Part shown: piece by piece, positions 33,372-41,690 of the stretch
Position numbering within the stretch: the stretch's first letter is position 1
Layout: each line of letters begins with the position of its first letter
Origin: Cyclobacteriaceae bacterium
GTDB taxonomy: Bacteria; Bacteroidota; Bacteroidia; Cytophagales; Cyclobacteriaceae
DNA length: 57,965 nt
Assembly (NCBI GenBank): GCA_015488485.1
Contig: WFNR01000150.1
Span: 1 to 57,965 of the forward strand
Reading direction: 5' to 3'
Program-made: the position numbers and the translations under genes
Notes under the pieces: generated by a model
The model's database searches: none
Told to the model about the DNA's origin: nothing
What the model saw: the letters and a program-made list of their open reading frames with translations, nothing else

Positions 33372-33731
33372 TATGGTTGTTTTAACCATAAAAATAAGTC
33401 CGTACCCTGGGGTCATTACCCTGGTACCCCTTGCGATTTAAACTCCACCATGTATTTGACCGGGAATTGCCATTAGAAAATCTAATGACAATTGACGAAT
33501 TGAAAATCAACAAGTTATACACCTAATCGTATTACCCAAAAAGGATTTTCAATTGTCACGGTTAACCGTGACAAGTTATTGGTAAACAATAACTTCGTCA
33601 GCTCATGGCGATACTGCCAGAGCATGACAAGCTTCGCTTCGTCATGCCCGAAGGGTGCCAATGCATCCAGATCGCCAGCATCTGGGCAAAATTGTCAATT
33701 TGACAATTTTGGGTTGAATAATCAAGCCAAA
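33372..33731. repeat. Chain of about a dozen inverted repeats in the LolD-sucC gap
   Basis: The 438-bp gap between the divergent genes has no credible gene but a row of near-contiguous hairpins. These are 33372-33390 (7-bp stem), 33402-33427, 33465-33493 (13-bp stem, one mismatch), 33498-33508 with 33544-33554 (11 bp, long loop), and 33553-33574 (perfect 22-bp palindrome TTGTCACGGTTAACCGTGAC+AA). They continue with 33573-33595 (9-bp stem), 33601-33623, 33622-33647 (11 bp with a bulge), 33657-33688, 33687-33711 (12-bp arms, 1-bp centre) and 33707-33731. Neighbouring units share arm bases. None is followed by a T-run, so they are not terminators. Function unknown. Confidence 0.8.
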
Positions 33732-33744
33732 CTGAGTACCTTCG
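33714..33744 (+). promoter_or_regulatory. Possible sucC promoter
   Basis: TTG at 33714-33716, 20-bp spacer, TACCTTCG at 33737-33744 (one mismatch to TAnnTTTG). Expected start near 33751 with a ~42-nt leader to the sucC ATG. It overlaps the last inverted repeat of the chain, so the chain lies upstream of, not inside, the sucC leader. Confidence 0.4.
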
Positions 33745-33792
33745 CAACAGCAATTTTACACGGCAAATTATCATAAACAGAAAGCATTTATT

Positions 33793-34983
33793 ATGAATAT
33801 TCACGAATATCAGGCCAAAGACATCCTGGCCGGCTTTGGAGTAAGAATACAGCGTGGCCATGTAGCCAGCACCGTAGAAGAGGCCGTAGAGGCTGCCAAA
33901 AAACTGCATGAAGAAACCGGCACCGAATGGTATGTAATAAAAGCCCAGATACATGCCGGAGGGCGTGGCAAAGGTGGCGGGGTGAAGCTGGCCAAAAGCC
34001 TGGACGAGGTGCCGCAAGTGGCCGGCAATATATTGGGTATGCAACTGGTAACCCACCAGACCGGCCCCGAGGGCAAAAAAGTAAATAAGGTGTTGATTGC
34101 CGAAGACGTGTATTACCCGGGTGCTTCCGAGCCCAAAGAGTATTATCTGAGCATCCTGCTTGACCGTGGTCGTGAATGCAACGTGATTATGGCTTCTACC
34201 GAAGGCGGCATGGATATAGAAACGGTGGCGGCCGAAACACCGGAGAAGATAATCAAAGAATGGATAGACCCGCGCGTGGGCCTGCAGCCGTTCCAGGCGC
34301 GCAAAGTGGCCTTCGCCCTTGGCCTGCGTGGCGAGGCTTTCAAGGAAATGGTAAAATTCATTTTCAGCCTGTATAAAGCCTACGTAGCTACCGATTCATC
34401 CTTATTCGAAATCAACCCGGTGCTGAAGACCTCTGATGATAAGATACTGGCAGTAGATGCCAAGGTAAACCTGGATGACAACGCCCTGTTTCGCCATAAA
34501 GACCTGCAGGAACTACGCGACCTGAGCGAGGAAGACCCGCTGGAACTGGAAGCCTCAGAAAAAGGACTCAACTATGTACGCCTCGATGGCAACGTGGGCT
34601 GTATGGTAAACGGGGCCGGACTGGCTATGGCCACCATGGATATCATCAAACTGTACGGTGGCGAGCCGGCCAATTTCCTGGATGTGGGCGGTACGGCCAA
34701 TGCCGAAACCGTAGAAGCCGGCTTCCGCATTATCCTGAAAGAAGAAAATGTCAAGGCTATTCTGATCAATATTTTCGGAGGCATCGTACGCTGCGACCGG
34801 GTAGCGCAGGGTGTGGTGGATGCCTATAAGAAGGTAGGAGATATTGATATTCCGATTATCGTGCGCCTGCAAGGTACCAATGCCGAAGAAGGCGCCCGCA
34901 TTATCGAAGAATCGGGCTTGCAAGTAACTTCGGCCATTAGCTTGCGCGAAGCTGCTGAGAAAGTGCAGGCTGCCGTAGCCTGA
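33793..34983 (+). CDS. sucC: Succinate-CoA ligase (ADP/GDP-forming) beta subunit
   Basis: 396 aa. It makes ATP or GTP from succinyl-CoA in the TCA cycle together with SucD, whose gene is not in the window. The start [16 protein letters not shown], the ATP-grasp stretch [27 protein letters not shown] and the C-terminal [16 protein letters not shown] and [11 protein letters not shown] blocks are typical. It stands alone between the palindrome chain and tRNA-Arg. Confidence 0.97.
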   Translation: MNIHEYQAKDILAGFGVRIQRGHVASTVEEAVEAAKKLHEETGTEWYVIKAQIHAGGRGKGGGVKLAKSLDEVPQVAGNILGMQLVTHQTGPEGKKVNKVLIAEDVYYPGASEPKEYYLSILLDRGRECNVIMASTEGGMDIETVAAETPEKIIKEWIDPRVGLQPFQARKVAFALGLRGEAFKEMVKFIFSLYKAYVATDSSLFEINPVLKTSDDKILAVDAKVNLDDNALFRHKDLQELRDLSEEDPLELEASEKGLNYVRLDGNVGCMVNGAGLAMATMDIIKLYGGEPANFLDVGGTANAETVEAGFRIILKEENVKAILINIFGGIVRCDRVAQGVVDAYKKVGDIDIPIIVRLQGTNAEEGARIIEESGLQVTSAISLREAAEKVQAAVA

Positions 34984-35000
34984 TTTTTGCCGGTAAAAGA

Positions 35001-35032
35001 TTGCGCAGCAGTGGCTAAATCTTTTACCTTTG
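35001..35032 (+). promoter_or_regulatory. Probable tRNA-Arg promoter
   Basis: TACCTTTG at 35025-35032 matches the -7 consensus exactly. A TTG at 35001-35003 sits 21 bp upstream. The -7 box ends 12 bp before the first base of the tRNA. Confidence 0.5.
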
Positions 35033-35044
35033 CAACCCCGAAAA

Positions 35045-35118
35045 GCACCCGTAGTTCAATTGGATAGAATGTCGGATTTCGGCTCCGAAGGTTGAGGGTT
35101 CGAGTCCTTCCGGGTGCA
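35045..35118 (+). tRNA. tRNA-Arg (anticodon TCG)
   Basis: 74 nt. The acceptor GCACCCG pairs fully with CGGGTGC, with discriminator A. The anticodon arm TCGGA-TTTCGGC-TCCGA has TCG at 34-36 (reads CGA/CGN). The T arm is GAGGG-TTCGAGT-CCTTC. CCA is not encoded. It is preceded by a -7 box and followed by a hairpin terminator. Confidence 0.96.
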
Positions 35119-35120
35119 CA

Positions 35121-35152
35121 AAAAAACCTGTCCGTAAAAGGCAGGTTTTTTT
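35121..35152 (+). terminator. Terminator after tRNA-Arg
   Basis: A6 run, CCTGTCC-GTAAAA-GGCAGG stem (one internal mismatch) and T7 run. The flanking A-run means it can also act for the convergent minus-strand gene at 35171. Confidence 0.85.
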
Positions 35153-35170
35153 GTTGCCGGACAATGGCGG

Positions 35171-36316
35171 CTACTCAACCGCGATGCTCCCCAAACGCAC
35201 CTGCGGCAGCTCCGAGTCGGTAAAGGCATAAATCAGCCGCCCATGCCAAATTGCCGTACGGCCGAAGCCCGAGCCCCTGTCGGTGCTCATAGGGGCCAGC
35301 TCATGGGTGCGCACTTGGTTACCGTCATGGTCGTACACAGCCAGTATGAGCACTCCGTTATCCGCCTTGCTTTTCAGGTAAGTCAAATAAATCCGCTGCT
35401 CGTCCATCTGCACATCCACACGCCCCAGCACCCCAACCGAGTCAACTACCACGGCTTCTTGCGGTACTTGCTCACCGGTTATGATTTTTAGTTTCACCCG
35501 TCCTTTGCCTCCGGCACCGGTAAACCAGGCCACCGCCACCCGGTTGCCATAGGTGGCAGCCCGCGGACCATTGACCGGACAACCACGTATCTGCCAGTTG
35601 TCGGCATGCAGCAACTGCGGCTCGCTCCAGGCACCCTCCACAAAGCGGGCGAAATAAATATCCCTGATTTCATCGGATGTACGGTTGCGATAGAAGACCC
35701 AGGGCTGCCCGTTTACCAAAACCATGTGTGTCTGGCAGCAATCGCAGGTGGTGCTATCTACTTCAAATGATTGCTGCACCCTGCCAGTGGCATCCACTAT
35801 GGCCGAGCGGATGGTCATAAAACCACCGGCAGGCGCATAGCGCCCATCCAACCAGCTTACCATAAAGCCCTGCTCATACGGCACACCCGATACAAAACCA
35901 TGCTCGGCCTGCACGGTATCCTGGTGCAACCTGGCCGGTTCACGCCAGGAAGCACCGCCATCGGCAGAGAATGTGTACATGATATTGTAGTAATAGCTTT
36001 TCGGCCCGTCTTTGGCCAGGAAATAGGTAAACATTTTGTCGCCATTTACCAGCACACTGGGAAAATCGGCCCAATTGACAAACCAATCGCTACCCTTTGC
36101 CACTACCAGCGGCTTTTGCCAGTTATCTGACAGGCGGGCTATTTTAAGCTCATAACCATCCTCTGCCTTCTCCTGCCACGACAGCAACAGGTCGTTGCCC
36201 GCTACAGCCAGTGCAGGTTGGCCGCTGCCGGTGGCTACCGGAGGCGGTGGTAAAGTGTGGTCCGGGGCGCTGCAGGCCAGCGCCAGCAACAGTATGATAA
36301 ACGGTAAATATCTCAT
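35171..36316 (-). CDS. Sialidase-fold (beta-propeller) lipoprotein with CxCC motif
   Basis: 381 aa lipoprotein (lipobox LALAC, Cys15). The body has Asp-box-like elements (SADGGASWREPARL, FVEGAWSEPQ) and ends as a six-bladed sialidase-like propeller; no full sialidase active site is evident. A cysteine cluster TTCDCCQTHMV (Cys191, 193, 194) plus GCPVNGP (Cys246) stands out in a periplasmic protein. The ATG overlaps the stop of a TlpA-like thioredoxin gene (ATGA), so the pair is translated together. A redox- or metal-linked role is inferred from cysteines and neighbour; the substrate is unknown. Confidence 0.8.
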   Translation of the reverse strand: MRYLPFIILLLALACSAPDHTLPPPPVATGSGQPALAVAGNDLLLSWQEKAEDGYELKIARLSDNWQKPLVVAKGSDWFVNWADFPSVLVNGDKMFTYFLAKDGPKSYYYNIMYTFSADGGASWREPARLHQDTVQAEHGFVSGVPYEQGFMVSWLDGRYAPAGGFMTIRSAIVDATGRVQQSFEVDSTTCDCCQTHMVLVNGQPWVFYRNRTSDEIRDIYFARFVEGAWSEPQLLHADNWQIRGCPVNGPRAATYGNRVAVAWFTGAGGKGRVKLKIITGEQVPQEAVVVDSVGVLGRVDVQMDEQRIYLTYLKSKADNGVLILAVYDHDGNQVRTHELAPMSTDRGSGFGRTAIWHGRLIYAFTDSELPQVRLGSIAVE

Positions 36317-36828
36317 GGGGTGGTATATAGACGTAGTTTATTCAACATTTCTTCACTACCCCAGTCGCGGGCGCCTACCTCATTGTACACAATGTTGCCC
36401 TGTTTATCAATAATCATGGTAGTAGGCAGAGCGGTGATTTCCAGATCGAAAACAGGAACAGCCAAATGGACAAACCGGAAACTATAGGAGTGCTTTTCAG
36501 CAAAACTGCGAATCTTCTCTATATCCTCATCCGAAGCAGCCAAAAACAGGAAGCCCTCCTGGCTCATAATTTTTGCCGCCTTGTCAATATCAGGAAACTC
36601 CGCCAGGCATGGCCGGCACCAGGTGGCCCAGAAGTTAAGAAAAATCGGCTTGCCACGATACTGGCTCAGGTCCAATGGCTTACCGTCCAGGTCAGTTAGT
36701 TTGATACGCTCCTCCAGGCGAGCCGGTAATTCTTTCTCTTGCTTTTGCTCTTCTTGCTTTTTGCCTGTGCTACAGCCCCAGGTGAGCAGCAACAGCAATC
36801 CTGACAATAATAAAATGTGTTTCATCAT
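36313..36828 (-). CDS. TlpA-family thiol-disulfide oxidoreductase lipoprotein
   Basis: 171 aa. Lipoprotein signal with Cys19 (LLLLLTWGC), a short Lys/Glu/Gln linker, then a thioredoxin fold (residues ~40-170) with active site WCRPC (Cys71, Cys74) and the cis-Pro region ITALPTTMIIDKQG. It reduces or exchanges disulfides outside the cytoplasm. Overlap by 4 bp with the cysteine-cluster lipoprotein that follows suggests that protein as a partner (inference). Confidence 0.92.
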   Translation of the reverse strand: MMKHILLLSGLLLLLTWGCSTGKKQEEQKQEKELPARLEERIKLTDLDGKPLDLSQYRGKPIFLNFWATWCRPCLAEFPDIDKAAKIMSQEGFLFLAASDEDIEKIRSFAEKHSYSFRFVHLAVPVFDLEITALPTTMIIDKQGNIVYNEVGARDWGSEEMLNKLRLYTTP

Positions 36829-36882
36829 GGCTGCAAAATAAGTATTTTTCGCAAGCCACAGAAGTACGACTAAACACGAGGG

Positions 36883-37500
36883 TTAATTTTTACCTAAGTG
36901 GTGCGTAGAGTTGGCCAGAAACAGGCCGAAATGTCCATTGTAATAATTAAGAATATACAGCCCCAGGTTTGAATGCCCGAAGCGATCCATGGATGACAAG
37001 GGCAACCCCAGCAACTGGCACAAAAAGATACGAATAGCCCGGCCGTGCATGCAAATCAATACCGTGTCATCCTGCGAATTGATAATCTTCTCTATCACCG
37101 GCCGCTGGCGCAGAGCCACATCTTCCGGGCTTTCACCTCCTTCGATTTTTACATTAGTCTTACCACGGTTCCATTGCTCTACCAGCGATCTGAAATAAGC
37201 ATTGCGCCCCGGGTTGGCTTCCTGCCCCTCATGGTGGCCCCAGCTAATCTCATCAAGGCCCTCATGTACTTCAAAAGGAATACCCATATCCAGAAAGCCC
37301 TGTACCGACTCGCGAGTGCGCTGCAGGGTAGACACATACACCCTGTCGAAGGGTACATCTTTGTAGGCCTCGAAAAACAAAGCCGCCTGCTTACGCCCTG
37401 CCTCATTGAGCGAAGCATCTATACCCCTGCCTTGTACAATCCCCAACTCATTGTAGTTGGTCTGGCCGTGCCTTACAATATAGATTTTTTTGGAAGTCAA
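36883..37500 (-). CDS. Histidine phosphatase (phosphoglycerate-mutase-like) family protein
   Basis: 205 aa from a TTG at 37500 (TSKKIYIVRHGQTNYNELG). A longer frame to 37620 would overlap the divergent thioesterase gene and run across a TACATTTG promoter element at 37528-37535. The catalytic RHG is at 10-12, with a second His in VLICMHGRAIR and a Glu in LDEISWGHHEG. It removes phosphate from an unknown small molecule. It is divergent from the menaquinone genes. Confidence 0.87.
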   Translation of the reverse strand: MTSKKIYIVRHGQTNYNELGIVQGRGIDASLNEAGRKQAALFFEAYKDVPFDRVYVSTLQRTRESVQGFLDMGIPFEVHEGLDEISWGHHEGQEANPGRNAYFRSLVEQWNRGKTNVKIEGGESPEDVALRQRPVIEKIINSQDDTVLICMHGRAIRIFLCQLLGLPLSSMDRFGHSNLGLYILNYYNGHFGLFLANSTHHLGKN

Positions 37501-37527
37501 TTTCTGAATACTTTTGGGTTCAATACT

Positions 37528-37535
37528 CAAATGTA
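37528..37535 (-). promoter_or_regulatory. Candidate -7 element for the histidine phosphatase gene
   Basis: TACATTTG on the minus strand matches TAnnTTTG; expected start near 37521, some 20 nt before the proposed TTG codon. It supports the shorter reading of the gene. Confidence 0.4.
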
Positions 37536-37546
37536 GCCGATTTGCC

Positions 37547-37966
37547 TTGATAAATACGAAAGTAAGCCTCGAAGAGTTAAATAAAATGGGTAAAAACACC
37601 ATGGTGGAGCACCTGGGCATTGTTTTTACCGATATTCAGGAAGACAGCCTTACGGCCACCATGCCGGTGGACAAGCGTACCCTGCAACCCTACGGGCTGC
37701 TGCACGGTGGTGCATCGGTGGCGCTGGCCGAGACGCTGGGCTCGGTAGCCGCTCATTTATCCGTAGATAGCGACCGCTACCTGACCGTAGGCCTGGAGAT
37801 AAACGCCAACCATATAAAAAGTGCCCGCAGCGGCATCGTAACCGGTACCGCACGGCCAATACATATAGGCCGCAGCACGCATGTGTGGAGTATAGATATA
37901 GTAAACGAGGAGGGTCAACTGGTATGCACCAGCCGCATTACCATGGCCATAATTGCGAAAAAATAA
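37547..37966 (+). CDS. Hotdog-fold thioesterase, candidate DHNA-CoA thioesterase (MenI-like)
   Basis: 139 aa if it starts at the TTG at 37547 (INTKVSLEELNKMGKNTMVEHLGI); an ATG at 37586 would remove residues that look conserved in relatives. The PaaI/EntH-type motif QPYGLLHGGASVALAETLGS holds the catalytic Glu62 after HGG. The stop overlaps the menF ATG by one base, so it is the first gene of the menF-menD-menB run. This makes hydrolysis of 1,4-dihydroxy-2-naphthoyl-CoA, the step after MenB, a reasonable role. Start codon uncertain. Confidence 0.82.
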   Translation: MINTKVSLEELNKMGKNTMVEHLGIVFTDIQEDSLTATMPVDKRTLQPYGLLHGGASVALAETLGSVAAHLSVDSDRYLTVGLEINANHIKSARSGIVTGTARPIHIGRSTHVWSIDIVNEEGQLVCTSRITMAIIAKK

Positions 37967-39144
37967 TGGCGGCAGAACAAATACAGGAAACAGCCGCCTG
38001 GCTGCAAGCCCAAAAGCCCGAGAAGCTGGTAAACCTGCTGGCGGCCAGAGCAACGGCCCGGCAGTGGTCTTTGGCTTTTTACCGGTTGCCCGGGCAAAAG
38101 GGGTTTCGGTTTGTAGCGGCACCTGCCTTGACCTCCCTTTCGCACGAAGCCGATTTGAATGAACTACCGGCCGGTTTTCTGATAGGCAGCTATGAAGGCA
38201 AGCAATATTTTCTCGAACAGGTAGTCGGCTATGAACAGCCTACGGCCAGCCTTACCGATGGCTCCAATAGCGCTTTTTTTGATTCGCTAAATGAGGAAAA
38301 ACCCACCTGGCAGCCCTACACCCTGCCTGACGACAACCCGTCAACCACCAGGGATGAGTATATAAACTATGTACAACATAGTATCGACACCATCAACCAA
38401 ACGGAGCTTATCAAAACAGTGCCATCACGTATTAAGCGGGTGACATTACCGGCCGATTTTGAGCCGGGCACTACCTTCATCCGGCTGTGCGAGGCCTATC
38501 CCAATGCTTTTGTGTCGCTGCTCTCAAGTCCGCAAACCGGTACCTGGCTGGGTGCTACCCCCGAAAGCCTGATAGAAGTTGATGAAGCGGGCATTTTCAC
38601 TACCATGGCACTGGCAGGCACCCAGCCCTACGATGGCAGCGCTGCTCTGCACACCCTGCCGTGGACGCAAAAAGAAATAGAAGAGCAGGCGATGGTAGGC
38701 CGCTATATTATCAACCGCTTTAAAGAAATCCGCCTGCGCGAATTTGTAGAGACCGGCCCGCGTACCGTACAGGCCGGCAATATGGCGCATCTGTGCACTA
38801 CTTTCACTGTTGATACCCGTGCTACCCACTTCCCTGACCTGGGTGTGGTCATGCTACGCCTGCTGCACCCTACCTCGGCTGTCTGCGGCATGCCCAAAGA
38901 ACCGGCCCGCCAGCTACTCAAAGAGATGGAGAAACACCAACGAAAACTGTACTCCGGTTATCTGGGGCCGCACAATATGCCTGATGGTAGCCATATTTTT
39001 GTAAATTTACGTTGCATGGAGGTGCTAAATGGAGAAGCCCTGCTCTATGCCGGAGCCGGGGTTACAGCCTATTCGGTGCCGGATGAAGAATGGCAGGAGA
39101 CCGAGCTGAAATGCAATACTTTGTTGAACATTATTAATAGCTGA
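37966..39144 (+). CDS. menF: Isochorismate synthase
   Basis: 392 aa from the ATG at 37966. It converts chorismate to isochorismate, the first committed step to menaquinone. The chorismate-binding C-terminal domain is clear: GTWLGATPESLIEVDE, FTTMALAGTQPY, VQAGNMAHLCTTF, LLHPTSAVCGMPKEPA and HIFVNLRCMEVL. The N-terminal ~130 residues are more variable, as usual. It overlaps the thioesterase gene by one base, and menD starts 1 bp after its stop. Confidence 0.93.
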   Translation: MAAEQIQETAAWLQAQKPEKLVNLLAARATARQWSLAFYRLPGQKGFRFVAAPALTSLSHEADLNELPAGFLIGSYEGKQYFLEQVVGYEQPTASLTDGSNSAFFDSLNEEKPTWQPYTLPDDNPSTTRDEYINYVQHSIDTINQTELIKTVPSRIKRVTLPADFEPGTTFIRLCEAYPNAFVSLLSSPQTGTWLGATPESLIEVDEAGIFTTMALAGTQPYDGSAALHTLPWTQKEIEEQAMVGRYIINRFKEIRLREFVETGPRTVQAGNMAHLCTTFTVDTRATHFPDLGVVMLRLLHPTSAVCGMPKEPARQLLKEMEKHQRKLYSGYLGPHNMPDGSHIFVNLRCMEVLNGEALLYAGAGVTAYSVPDEEWQETELKCNTLLNIINS

Positions 39145-39145
39145 T

Positions 39146-40846
39146 TTGGACTACAGGGTAGTTTACAACATAGCCGAAATATGTGCGGCACATAATGTAG
39201 GGGATGCCGTGCTGTCGCCCGGTTCGCGCAATGCCCCTCTTACCTATTCCTTCGTCAGGCATGCGCAAATCAAAACCTACTCCATCACCGATGAGCGCTC
39301 GGCCGCCTTTATTGCCCTCGGTATGGCCCAGCGTAGCGGCCGGCCGGTAGCCCTGGCCTGCACCTCCGGTACGGCTGCTTATAACTACGCCCCGGCCGTA
39401 GCTGAGGCCTTTTTTCAGCACCTGCCGCTACTCATCTTCACAGCCGACCGCCCACCGGAGTGGATCGACCAGCAAGACGGCCAGACCATCCACCAGTCAA
39501 ACCTGTATGGCAGCCATGTAAAAGGTTTCTTCGCCTGCCCGGTAGATACCAGCCACCCCGATGCGGTCTGGCATTTCGAACGGCTGATCAACGAAGCACT
39601 GCTGCTGGCTACCAGCGGCCAGCCCGGACCGGTACACATCAATATCCCTTTTCGCGAGCCCTTTTATCCGCCAGACAATGAGCCTCCCGTGCGGGCACCG
39701 AAGATCATCAACCGGCTGAATCACCAACAAACCCTGACTGAAAGAGCCTGGGTGCAACTGGTGGATGAATGGCGTACCCATAAGAATAGGCTGATCGTGG
39801 GCGGACAGGGATTTTTGCCCGTGGCCGACCTGGAAATGCTGGATGAATTTGCCGGCCACAAAAACCTGCCGCTGATAGGTGACGTGCTATCGAACCTGCA
39901 CGGTATGCGCAACAACCAAAACCTGGCCGATTTGTTTTTGGCCACTATCCCCGCCAAACTAAAGAAAGAATTACAACCCGACCTGCTAATCACCTTTGGG
40001 GAGTCTATTATATCCAAAAATCTGAAACTGTTTTTGCGGCAATACCCGCCCAAAGTACATTGGCATATTCAGCCGGCAGGTTACAGCCCCGATACCTACC
40101 GCTCTCTAACCACCATCGTGCCGGCCACCCTGAGCAGTGTAATACAAAGCCTGCGCGATATAGTGGGTAAAGGCAATGTAGCCTACCTGAACAAGTGGCG
40201 TAAGTTGCAAGAGCAAACCAAAAAATACCTGCGGAGCTATAGCGGCAAGCAACCGTTTAACGAAATGAGCGCCCTGCACGCCATCTTCGACAACCTGCCG
40301 CTGGCATGCGACATCCATCTGGCCAACAGCATGCCGGTACGCTGGGCCAATACTTACGGCTTTGATCATACGCGGCAGCAGGTCACATTTTTTGCCAACC
40401 GCGGCACCAGCGGCATTGATGGCTGTACTTCCACTGCCCTGGGCGCAGCCCTGAAAGCAGAAAAAACCACCCTGCTGATAACCGGTGATATGGCCTTCTT
40501 TTATGATCGCAATGCTTTCTGGCACAAATATGTACCGTGCCACCTGCGCATCATCGTGCTTAATAATGGAGGAGGCGGTATTTTTGATATTATTGACGGG
40601 CCATCCAAACAACCCGAGCACGAGGAGTATTTCCTTACCAACCAACCGCTATCGGCCAAACAAGTGGCAGCGGAATTCGGCCTTAAGTATTATCATTGTG
40701 GTTCAGTTGCCGGCCTCAGTCGCGGTCTCGATCGCTTCTGGGTGCGCGACAACCAGGCCAAGATACTGGAAATAAATACCGACATTAAAACCAATACTAA
40801 AATCTTTCAAAAACTTAACCGGGAATTAAAAAAGTTATGGAACTAA
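39146..40846 (+). CDS. menD: SEPHCHC synthase (MenD)
   Basis: 566 aa, ThDP-dependent enzyme joining isochorismate and 2-oxoglutarate. It starts with TTG ([17 protein letters not shown]), the only in-frame choice that keeps the conserved start and [10 protein letters not shown]. Further blocks are the [17 protein letters not shown] Glu-activation region, [17 protein letters not shown], the central [18 protein letters not shown] and the ThDP-site [13 protein letters not shown] to NNGGGGIF. The menB ATG lies 10 bp before its stop. Confidence 0.95.
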   Translation: MDYRVVYNIAEICAAHNVGDAVLSPGSRNAPLTYSFVRHAQIKTYSITDERSAAFIALGMAQRSGRPVALACTSGTAAYNYAPAVAEAFFQHLPLLIFTADRPPEWIDQQDGQTIHQSNLYGSHVKGFFACPVDTSHPDAVWHFERLINEALLLATSGQPGPVHINIPFREPFYPPDNEPPVRAPKIINRLNHQQTLTERAWVQLVDEWRTHKNRLIVGGQGFLPVADLEMLDEFAGHKNLPLIGDVLSNLHGMRNNQNLADLFLATIPAKLKKELQPDLLITFGESIISKNLKLFLRQYPPKVHWHIQPAGYSPDTYRSLTTIVPATLSSVIQSLRDIVGKGNVAYLNKWRKLQEQTKKYLRSYSGKQPFNEMSALHAIFDNLPLACDIHLANSMPVRWANTYGFDHTRQQVTFFANRGTSGIDGCTSTALGAALKAEKTTLLITGDMAFFYDRNAFWHKYVPCHLRIIVLNNGGGGIFDIIDGPSKQPEHEEYFLTNQPLSAKQVAAEFGLKYYHCGSVAGLSRGLDRFWVRDNQAKILEINTDIKTNTKIFQKLNRELKKLWN

Positions 40847-41661
40847 AATACGACTGGCAACCAATCAGAGAATTCGAAGAAATCCTGTTTCACCAATTTG
40901 AAGGCATAGCCCGCATCAGCATCAACCGGCCGCACGTGCACAATGCCTTTACTCCCAAAACCGTGCAGGAGATGATAGAGGCGATGAACTACTGCCGTGA
41001 GAGCACCGACATCAGGGTGATTGTTTTTACCGGTGAAGGTGGCAAGGCCTTTTGCAGCGGTGGCGACCAAAGCGTACGCGGCCATGGCGGTTATGTAGGC
41101 AGCGACCAGGTGCCGCGCCTCAACGTGCTCGACCTGCAAAAGATGATCCGCTCCATACCCAAGCCGGTCATTGCAGCCGTAGCCGGCTGGGCCATAGGTG
41201 GCGGCCATGTGCTGCACGTAGTATGCGATCTGACCATCGCTGCCGACAATGCCCGCTTCGGGCAGACAGGCCCCAAGGTGGGTAGTTTTGACGGGGGCTT
41301 TGGCGCTTCTTATCTGGCACGCATTGTGGGGCAGAAAAAAGCCCGCGAAATCTGGTACCTGTGCGACCAGTACGATGCCGAGGAGGCCGAGAAAATGGGC
41401 CTGGTAAACAAGGTAGTGCCACTTGACAAGCTGGAAGAAACCTATGTGGAGTGGGCCCGCAAAATGAAAAAGAAAAGCCCGATTGCCCTGCGTATGCTCA
41501 AGAGCGCTTTTAATGCCGAGCTTGACGGGCAGGCCGGTATTCAGGAGCTGGCCGGCAACGCCACCCTGCTCTATTACCTGATCGATGAATCCAAAGAAGG
41601 CAAGAATGCCTTTCTGGAGAAGCGTGAGCCGGATTGGGATAAGTACCCTAAGTTTCCGTAA
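40837..41661 (+). CDS. menB: 1,4-dihydroxy-2-naphthoyl-CoA synthase
   Basis: 274 aa crotonase-fold enzyme closing the second ring from o-succinylbenzoyl-CoA. MenB-specific segments include [33 protein letters not shown], the oxyanion region [23 protein letters not shown] and the [29 protein letters not shown] block with the catalytic Asp/Gly stretch. Overlaps menD by 10 bp. The next men gene, menE, is separated from it by a 1.5-kb foreign-looking gene on the other strand. Confidence 0.96.
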   Translation: MELKYDWQPIREFEEILFHQFEGIARISINRPHVHNAFTPKTVQEMIEAMNYCRESTDIRVIVFTGEGGKAFCSGGDQSVRGHGGYVGSDQVPRLNVLDLQKMIRSIPKPVIAAVAGWAIGGGHVLHVVCDLTIAADNARFGQTGPKVGSFDGGFGASYLARIVGQKKAREIWYLCDQYDAEEAEKMGLVNKVVPLDKLEETYVEWARKMKKKSPIALRMLKSAFNAELDGQAGIQELAGNATLLYYLIDESKEGKNAFLEKREPDWDKYPKFP

Positions 41662-41690
41662 GAGATCGGTAGTTTACATAGTACCACAAT

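Noticed and set aside
33598-34056. 152-codon minus-strand frame across the palindrome chain and sucC start
   Set aside because: It overlaps the sucC start and the inverted repeats, and its protein has no recognisable features.
37501-37620. N-terminal 40-residue extension of the histidine phosphatase
   Set aside because: It would overlap the divergent thioesterase gene and cover a good -7 promoter element; the family start fits the TTG at 37500.
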